Of a stretch of DNA of 36,570 nucleotides, positions 31,607 to 36,570 are shown in pieces. The notes under the pieces are model-generated. The model had not been told where the DNA came from, searched no databases, and saw nothing but the letters and a program-made list of their open reading frames with translations. This stretch comes from a bacterium. Its GTDB lineage: Bacteria > Chloroflexota > Dormibacteria > Aeolococcales > Bog-877. Location: contig JAJYPP010000032.1 in NCBI GenBank assembly GCA_021795235.1, positions 1 through 36,570 of the forward strand, read 5' to 3'. Positions within the stretch are counted from its first letter, which is position 1, and each line of letters begins with the position of its first letter. The position numbers and the translations under genes were made by a program.

Positions 31607-31904
31607 CGGGCGGCAACCTCCAGAAGACTGTGAACCAACACGAGGGCGGCGGGGCTGACCTCGCCTTGGCCATCGTACTGACCCGAGCACCGGCCGTTCT
31701 GATGCCAGCGGGAGCGCGTGGCGCCGCATGCCTAGGCGGAGGCCACGAGGTCCCTGGCCACCCCGGGCGGGCGGGCCAGGGATCGCGCCCCACGGCCCGA
31801 CGGCCCAGGGACGGGCGACTGACGATGGTTGGCAGGCAGTTGGCCGCAGCCATTGGACGTCTGGCGCCGGAAGGTGGACGCGACTCGGGCCACGCCGGTG
31901 CCGT

Positions 31905-32122
31905 CCGTAGGCCGCCCGGGCCGCCGCGTAAGCCGCTGGCGTTTGGCCAAGCACCCTGCGAAAGTCGCGAATGAGGTGTGCCTGATCCGCGTCCCCGAGG
32001 TCGGCGGCCAGCTCCGCCAAGGCCACCTCGGCCCCCTCGCGGACCGCTTCAGCTGTCTCCAGCAGCCGGTAGCGGCGCAGGACCACATCGGCGAGACCCG
32101 TGCTACGCTCCAATCTGAACAT
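31905..32122 (-). pseudogene. AraC-family regulator remnant (C-terminal helix-turn-helix only)
   Basis: About 72 residues match the end of AraC-type regulators: [32 protein letters not shown] and [16 protein letters not shown], that is, both recognition helices of the second HTH. The N-terminal sensor domain and first part of the DNA-binding domain are absent; similarity stops exactly where the lipoprotein start codon lies on the other strand (32121). It appears truncated by a rearrangement. The roughly 300 bases between it and the reductase start (31607-31904) hold nothing recognisable. Confidence 0.7.
32104..32109 (+). promoter_or_regulatory. Candidate -10 hexamer of the lipoprotein gene
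   Basis: TACGCT ends 11 bases before the ATG at 32121, inside the antisense AraC remnant. A very short leader is implied. Confidence 0.3.
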
Positions 32123-33212
32123 GCGAGCTCCCTGGCTGGCTCTGGCGGCCGCCATCTCCCTCGCTCTGGCGGCCTGCGCGGGCTCCGGCCCCTCAGCCCC
32201 CGTCGGGGCCCAAGGGACGGCGGGCCTACCGACGGCGATGCCCACGACATTCTTCGCGATCTCGCAGTCCCCCTCGCACGGGTTCCAGGTGGAGACGCTC
32301 TCGTCCCTGAACGGCAAGGTGCTGGAGGTGATGCCTGGGCTGCCGACGGGAAACCAGCTCCAGAGTCTACAGGCCAGTGCTGGCGGTTCGATCTGGGTGA
32401 CCACCTCCAGCGGCCCGCGCTTCCGCAACGGCACTGCGGGGGGAGACCCGGCTCCCCGCAGCTGCAGTTCCTCAATCATGGCCACCGATCACCGGGGCGC
32501 TCAGGCCCAGACCGTGTGGTCGTTCCCACCATCGGAGCTGGTCGGTCAGGCCACGGCCAGCCCATCGGGCCAGCGCGTGGCCTACCTTTCCAGCGGATGC
32601 GTGGCGTCGTTTGCCGACTCCCACCTGGTCATCAGGAGCCGTCACGGTGGATCCCAGGTACTGCTGGGCGCCAACGCTGTGACCTGCCACGTTATGACCG
32701 CTCCCTCATGGAGTGCGAACGGAACCGAACTGACCTTCACCTATGCGCCCTCCTCTTTGGGAAGGTCGCACGGCCACGTGACGCCAGGCGTCTGCCCCGC
32801 TTGGCATTCTGGGGAACTGGTCGTGGTCAGCACCCGCCGTTCGGCCGGGGTGAGCGCTTTCCACCTGCTGGCGGCGCCGTCGGGCTGTGGCTACGTCGCG
32901 GCCGCTTTCGACCGTTGGGGGATTGCCGCGGTCGAGACCTGCGGTTACCAGGGAATGGGCAGCTCCTATCTGGAGCAGGTGACCATCGGCATGACCGTGC
33001 AATCCCGGCTCGCCCTCGAGCCCGGATCGGACCCGACCTCGCTGTCGGCGGCGCCAGGCGGTCGCTACGTCCTCGTCGACGAGTACCAGGCCCCTGCGAC
33101 CCACGGGCGACCTCTTCCCTGGGATTGGATCTGGGTGTTCAATGGCGTGCATCTCCATCTGATCCGTAAGTACCCCGACGTCAACTACGGGCTCAGTGAC
33201 GCGTGTTGGTGA
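32121..33212 (+). CDS. Putative lipoprotein with beta-propeller-like repeats
   Basis: The 363-residue protein begins with a lipoprotein signal: a charged start, a hydrophobic stretch ending in the lipobox LAAC with Cys19, then a Ser/Pro-rich linker. The rest contains repeated units of the form SxxGxxVAYLS, [14 protein letters not shown] and [14 protein letters not shown], like the blades of TolB/WD40-type propellers, and several Cys residues. It would sit on the outer face of the membrane. Function is unknown. The ATG at 32121 is preferred over a GTG 21 bases upstream because it starts the signal peptide. Upstream DNA is an antisense AraC remnant, so the gene probably arrived with a rearrangement. 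Confidence 0.75.
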   Translation: MRAPWLALAAAISLALAACAGSGPSAPVGAQGTAGLPTAMPTTFFAISQSPSHGFQVETLSSLNGKVLEVMPGLPTGNQLQSLQASAGGSIWVTTSSGPRFRNGTAGGDPAPRSCSSSIMATDHRGAQAQTVWSFPPSELVGQATASPSGQRVAYLSSGCVASFADSHLVIRSRHGGSQVLLGANAVTCHVMTAPSWSANGTELTFTYAPSSLGRSHGHVTPGVCPAWHSGELVVVSTRRSAGVSAFHLLAAPSGCGYVAAAFDRWGIAAVETCGYQGMGSSYLEQVTIGMTVQSRLALEPGSDPTSLSAAPGGRYVLVDEYQAPATHGRPLPWDWIWVFNGVHLHLIRKYPDVNYGLSDACW

Positions 33213-33423
33213 TCCGCCTGCCGACCTCCGGGGCCACGAAGAGGCGTTGGTTGCCTGCGAGCGGTGACCGCCAGGGTGCTGACCACCTTCTCGGTCCGTC
33301 CGTACCGCAAGGCGGCTGTAACCCGGGCACTGAAGGCGCTCAACTGTGCCCAGCACGACGGGGTCCAAAGGCTCTGAACAAGCCACCAGCCCGGATGCCA
33401 AGTGAGCCACCGAGTCCGTTGCC

Positions 33424-33504
33424 GAGCAGGCCCGTCAGCTTGTGCAAGTGGTCGCGGCGTAGGTGGGCGACCTTGGCGTGGTGTCGGGCCAACCGGAGGG
33501 CCGC
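33424..33504 (-). pseudogene. TnpB fragment (IS200/IS605-type)
   Basis: About 27 residues, RLARHHAKVAHLRRDHLHKL and flanks, match the helical segment before the RuvC-II motif of TnpB proteins (typical form: LARLHARVANxRxDFLHKL). The rest of the gene is lost or scrambled. It shows that another transposon of this class was once here. Confidence 0.6.
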
Positions 33505-33576
33505 TGCATAGGAGTCTGGGGTGCAGGCGGCACACTGAGGCGGTTCCTGGCATCCGCTGGGCTCCAGGGGCACCTC

Positions 33577-33638
33577 GACCGTTGCCGCCGAGTGAACTAT
33601 AGTAAGTGCACTCCTGCGGCACCCCTTCTCGGGGTTCC
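33577..33638 (+). repeat. Two-hairpin repeat, copy B
   Basis: Related to 29639-29702. It has GAGTG...CACTC and then the same ACCCC-TTCTC-GGGGT hairpin. The first stem differs in sequence between the copies but still pairs. It lies 73 bases from the TnpB fragment, consistent with a transposon end or its guide RNA region. Confidence 0.6.
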
Positions 33639-33914
33639 CTTACGGGTTTTGGACTCATCGGGTGCCGCCCGAGCCGTTGGCCCTGGTCTTACGGTCCCTC
33701 CCACGACGCGGCATGATCCAGCGTCCTGGCCGTCACTGCTCTCGCTGGCGGCCGGGCCCCGGCGTCAACTACACCGCTTTGGCTGGCTATGTCCGGCCAG
33801 TCACGGAGGTGTTGTGCAGTGGCCGCCCCTCCTTGAAGCTCACCAGGACCAATCAATAGCACATCGTACGAGCAACTGTTCCCTACCCCCTGCTCCCTGG
33901 TGTCCGGTGCGGCG
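33639..33914. other. Non-coding stretch before vapC
   Basis: No gene is seen. It contains the downstream flank of repeat copy B and the end of the toxin-antitoxin region. Confidence 0.4.
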
Positions 33915-34349
33915 TCAAGGAGAGAGGCGCAGGCGTTGAACGACCGCCGCTGGCGACTCCGCGAGTCCGGCGGCGAGCAGCTGAGTGTCGACACTGACGA
34001 GCGAGATGCCAAGCGCGGCGGCCGCTGCGGCCCACACCGCGTCGTAGAAAGTGAGTCGGTGTCGCTCGCCGAGATCCGCCGCCTGATGGAGCCACTCGGG
34101 AGACATCACCAGGGGAGGCCCGCAGACAATTAGGAGATCGTCGAGCTGGTCGGCGACAGCAGATCCGGTCCAACCGAGTGCGCGGAGGAGGACGTTGCCC
34201 ATTTCGTAGAGCGCCAGGTCGATCACCCGAGCCTGAACCTCGCCGACCTGTGTCGCGTCGCGAATGGCGCGGGCCTCAGCGAGCTGAGGCTCACCTTCGC
34301 TGTGAAACCATTTGACGAGTACGGAGGTATCGACGAGGAGCGTGGTCAC
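33915..34349 (-). CDS. vapC: VapC-type PIN domain toxin
   Basis: The 144-residue protein has the PIN nuclease acidic residues: Asp7 in LLVDTSVLVKW, Glu49 in DLALYEMGNVLL, Asp103 in LTFYDAVWAAAA and Asp121 in VSVDTQLL. VapC toxins are Mg2+-dependent RNases that cut tRNA or rRNA and stop growth. All four catalytic positions are present, so it is probably active. It overlaps the end of the antitoxin gene by four bases (ATGA), the standard coupled arrangement. Confidence 0.92.
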   Translation of the reverse strand: MTTLLVDTSVLVKWFHSEGEPQLAEARAIRDATQVGEVQARVIDLALYEMGNVLLRALGWTGSAVADQLDDLLIVCGPPLVMSPEWLHQAADLGERHRLTFYDAVWAAAAAALGISLVSVDTQLLAAGLAESPAAVVQRLRLSP

Positions 34350-34582
34350 CGACGGGCATCTCGATCCTGGCGGACCAACTCCGCCGCGTCGAAGCCTCCC
34401 GCTGCCCGGAACCGTTGCTCGGAGCGCACAATGGCCTCAGCTACGGCCGCGGGGTCACGGCGCACCAATTCTCTCCTCGCGGCAGCCGCGAGGAGCGCGC
34501 TTCGGCTCATAGATCTTCGCCGGGCTTCGGCGTCGATTTCTCGGAGCAGATCATCGGGGAGTGACACCATGATCTTGGACAT
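34346..34582 (-). CDS. vapB: VapB-type ribbon-helix-helix antitoxin
   Basis: The 78-residue protein starts with a ribbon-helix-helix DNA-binding domain (KIMVSLPDDLLREIDAEARR, then MSRSALLAAAARREL). A C-terminal part, probably disordered until bound to VapC, follows. It would neutralise VapC and repress the pair. The ATG at 34582 is chosen over longer frames because it begins the conserved strand and has a CATACT hexamer six bases upstream. A perfect inverted repeat lies just upstream. Confidence 0.9.
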   Translation of the reverse strand: MSKIMVSLPDDLLREIDAEARRRSMSRSALLAAAARRELVRRDPAAVAEAIVRSEQRFRAAGGFDAAELVRQDRDARR

Positions 34583-34588
34583 ACCATC

Positions 34589-34594
34589 AGTATG
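34589..34594 (-). promoter_or_regulatory. -10 hexamer of vapBC, leaderless type
   Basis: CATACT on the minus strand ends 6 bases before the vapB ATG. Confidence 0.45.
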
Positions 34595-34597
34595 GCT

Positions 34598-34612
34598 GTT
34601 GGTAATGCCAAC
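34598..34612. promoter_or_regulatory. Candidate VapBC operator
   Basis: GTTGG-TAATG-CCAAC is a perfect 5-bp-arm inverted repeat starting three bases upstream of the vapB -10 hexamer, within the -10/-35 spacer. This is where an RHH antitoxin would bind to repress its own operon. Confidence 0.5.
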
Positions 34613-34637
34613 CAGGTGAACCCGAGCCCCACGACTC

Positions 34638-35717
34638 GTGGGGGACGTCGAACGGGAAGCCCATCTGGATGGCAAGTCCCTGGTTCCCACTTCCGATCCC
34701 AACATGACGGCCGATGAGATCGCTCTGGGACACAAGCAGTTGCTTCAGGTGGCCCGAGCACGGCTACGGGATGACGTCATCCCGGCTGAGCTCGACTACA
34801 TCACGGCGCTTCGGGCCCCGGAGATCAAAGCCCTGGGGGAAGCCGAGGCCATCCAGCTCGGATTGTTTGACCAGACCGACCTACTCGAGATCGTGCACCC
34901 CGACTACCCCCAGGAACGCCTGGTCGCTTGCAGGAACCCCCTGCTCGCCGAAGAGCGGACCAGAAGGCGTCAAGCTCTGCTCTCAGCCACAGAGGCGGAG
35001 TTGCAAGAGATCGCGGCGGCCTGTCAAAGGGAGCGGCGGCCCCTGCGAGGCAAGGACAAGATCGCCCTGCGAGTGGGCCGAGTGGTCAATCGCTTCAAGG
35101 TCGCCAAGCACTTCGCAGTTGAGATCGGAGAGGATGCGCTCGTCTTCTCCAGGAATGAAGGCCAGATCGCTGCCGAGGCAGCTCTGGACGGGATCTACGT
35201 TCTGCGCACCAGCCTGAGCGAAGAAGCGCTCGCCACGGCCCAGGTGGTCTCGGCCTACAAGGCGCTCGCAGGCGTGGAGCGGGTCTTCCGGGGCTTCAAC
35301 ACCGACCTTGACATCTGCCCTATCCGTCATCGCAACGAAGACCGGGTCCGCACCCACGTGTTCCTCCGCATGCTCTCCTACCACGTGACTTGGCACATGG
35401 AGAACCGCTTGGCTCCGATGCTCTTCAAAGACGACGATCATCCGGCCGCAGAGGCGGCCAGGACGAGCCCGGTTGCTCCCGCCCGGCGCTCGGACCGAGC
35501 GCTCCAGAAAATCTCCACCAAGAAGGCGGCCGATGGCCAACCGGTCCATTCCTTCAAGAGCCTGCTCACCGACCTCGGGACCATTTGCCTGAACATGATC
35601 AAGCCAACTGAGCCCGGTCTCCTCTCGTTCACCCTCATCACGACCCCCACCACCCTCCAGCACCGGGGTCTCGCTCTCCTCGGGGTTGGGAACTGGTCAC
35701 CACCAACACCCTACTAA
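34638..35717 (+). pseudogene. Chimeric, truncated IS1634-like transposase
   Basis: The 359-codon frame joins two transposase pieces. Codons 1-40 (HLDGKSLVPTSDP, then TADEIALGHKQLLQV) look like the late part of one DDE transposase. From about codon 41 it continues as the middle and end of an IS1634-type transposase: LDYITALRAPEIKAL, YPQERLVACRNPLLAEER, DGIYVLRTSLSEEAL, YKALAGVERVFRGF with the last catalytic Glu and MLSYHVTWHMENRLAPML. The N-terminal third with the first catalytic Asp is missing, so it cannot be active. The junction is at about base 34758. It lies between vapB and an IS607 remnant. Confidence 0.75.
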
Positions 35718-35734
35718 GACCCGTACGTGTGTGT

Positions 35735-35740
35735 TATAGT
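35735..35740 (+). promoter_or_regulatory. -10 hexamer of the second IS607 tnpA, leaderless type
   Basis: TATAGT ends 7 bases before the GTG at 35748. Confidence 0.55.
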
Positions 35741-35747
35741 ACAGATC

Positions 35748-36287
35748 GTGAACCTGCCTGAGTGGGCGCGTCGCCAAGGAGTCCACCCCCACACCGCGTT
35801 TCGGTGGTTTGAGAATGGCACCCTGCCGGTGCCCGCGGAGCGGGTGGGGCCACGCACCATCCTGGTGAACATTGGCGCAGCCACGGCGGCCCCGGCAGTC
35901 GGCCTTGGCCTCTATGCGCGAGTCTCCTCGCACGACCAAGGGTCCGACCTCGAGCGTCAGCTGGCAAGGCTCACAGAGTGGGCGGCGAAGGCTGGCCAGC
36001 TGGTGGTGCGAGTGGAATCCGAAGTGGGCTCTGGCATGAACGGGCACCGCCCCAAGTTCAGACGCCTGCTCTCGGACCCCAAGGTGACAACAGTGGTGGT
36101 GGAACATCGGGATCGCCTGGCGAGGATGAACGCGGAGCTGGTCACGGCATCTCTGCTCGCCCATGGGCGCAGGCTGGTGGTTCTCGACGAGGGTGAGGTG
36201 GAGGACGACCTGGTCCGGGACATGAAGGACAGGCAGGAGGCAACCACCGGACAGGGGCCCGAGGCTCCCGCGAAGCGGTGGCAGTAA
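35748..36287 (+). pseudogene. tnpA: IS607-family serine recombinase, C-terminally truncated
   Basis: The 179-residue product has the MerR-like HTH (NLPEWARRQGVHPHTAFRWF) and the serine recombinase domain with the nucleophile in LYARVSSHDQ, VVVEHRDRLARM and GEVEDDLVRDM. After this the usual helix (VLTSFCARLYG-type) is missing and replaced by an unrelated 18-residue tail. A nearby frame reads ARGSREA, which could be the lost end, so a small indel is likely. No tnpB follows; only about 160 bases separate it from the next recombinase. The GTG at 35748 is chosen from the promoter spacing. Probably inactive. Confidence 0.8.
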
Positions 36288-36439
36288 GACCGCAGTGCCT
36301 ACCGGAAGCGGAGGGCGCCAGGTGACCCAGGACCGTTCGGGACCACCCGCTGGGCGATTCTCACTATCGCACAGTGTTGGGCACAAGTCGCTAGATTCAT
36401 AGAGCAAGCTAGTGGCTGGAATAGACGTGCCATCTATGA

Positions 36440-36445
36440 TATCAT
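36440..36445 (+). promoter_or_regulatory. -10 hexamer of the third IS607 tnpA, leaderless type
   Basis: TATCAT ends 6 bases before the ATG at 36452. An overlapping TATGAT (36435-36440) is the alternative. Confidence 0.4.
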
Positions 36446-36451
36446 GTGATA

Positions 36452-36570
36452 ATGAAGTTGTCGACGTACGCCCGGCAGCAGGGCATCGGGTATCGGGCGG
36501 CGTGGGAGCGCTTTCGCAAGGGCCGTATCCCCGGCGCTGTCCTCGACGAGTCCGGGCACGTCGAGGTTCC
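36452..36570 (+). CDS. tnpA: IS607-family serine recombinase, 5' end only (cut by window edge)
   Basis: The first 39 codons begin MKLSTYARQQGIGYRAAWER and continue with FRKGRIPGAVLDESGH. This is the MerR-like N-terminal domain typical of IS607 TnpA (usual form MKLSxYAxxxGVxYxTAWRxxKxG). The catalytic domain lies beyond the window. It differs clearly from the two other recombinases here, so it is a separate element, inserted next to the decayed one. Confidence 0.8.
   Translation, partial: MKLSTYARQQGIGYRAAWERFRKGRIPGAVLDESGHVEV

Noticed and set aside
31607-32485. Long upstream extension of the aldo/keto reductase (616-codon frame)
   Set aside because: The extension mixes an AraC remnant and the antisense of a lipoprotein gene; a Shine-Dalgarno sequence supports the start at 31606.

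Overview
The window is a GC-rich chromosomal segment from a bacterium. It has heavy GTG/TTG start use, many stop/start overlaps (GTGA, TTGA), F420-type luciferase-like oxidoreductases and a class 1B dihydroorotate dehydrogenase (PyrD plus PyrK). At least eight genes have a TAnnnT (-10 like) hexamer only 6-7 bases before the start codon, which suggests leaderless transcripts. Together these point to a Terrabacteria-type lineage such as Dormibacterota, Chloroflexota or a deep actinobacterial relative. The placement is inferred, because no rRNA, tRNA or other phylogenetic marker was seen. No CRISPR array was seen.

Layout. 1-1988: an IS607-type element on the minus strand (serine recombinase TnpA plus TnpB nuclease, cut by the window edge). 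1989-7030: a housekeeping/accessory stretch, mostly minus strand: GNAT acetyltransferase, VOC protein, F420-type oxidoreductase, a frameshifted pyridoxamine-oxidase-like gene on plus, siderophore-interacting protein, AhpD-like protein and a ComB-like phosphatase. 7190-17422: a mostly plus-strand block with a MoxR/ChlI-type AAA ATPase, a VWA protein, a DUF1444-like protein, an NlpC/P60 peptidase, a MurD-like ligase, a tiny antisense LysW-like zinc protein, a threonine-synthase-fold PLP enzyme, an ATP-grasp ligase and a DnaJ with a half-size zinc domain. 17432-20063 (minus): a CPBP membrane protease and a single gene fusing a luciferase-like oxidoreductase to a UbiA prenyltransferase. 20474-29598 (plus): a compact pyrimidine operon pyrB-pyrR-pyrC-carAB-pyrK-pyrD in which carA and carB are one 1485-codon reading frame. 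29600-36570: a decayed accessory zone with two copies of a hairpin repeat, an aldo/keto reductase, an AraC fragment, a lipoprotein, a TnpB fragment, a VapBC pair with a candidate operator, a chimeric IS1634-like transposase, a truncated IS607 recombinase and the start of another.

How the genes work together. The pyr operon covers carbamoyl phosphate to orotate (CarAB, PyrB, PyrC, PyrDK), with PyrR as likely regulator acting on an approximately 100-base leader before pyrB; pyrE and pyrF are not here. The most intriguing block is 12336-16324. A Mur-type ligase, a LysW-type carrier-like protein, a fold-type II PLP enzyme and an ATP-grasp ligase are set together, next to an AAA/VWA chaperone-like pair and a peptidase. 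This looks like an undescribed amino-acid or peptide ligation pathway. The genes are visible; the pathway is inference.
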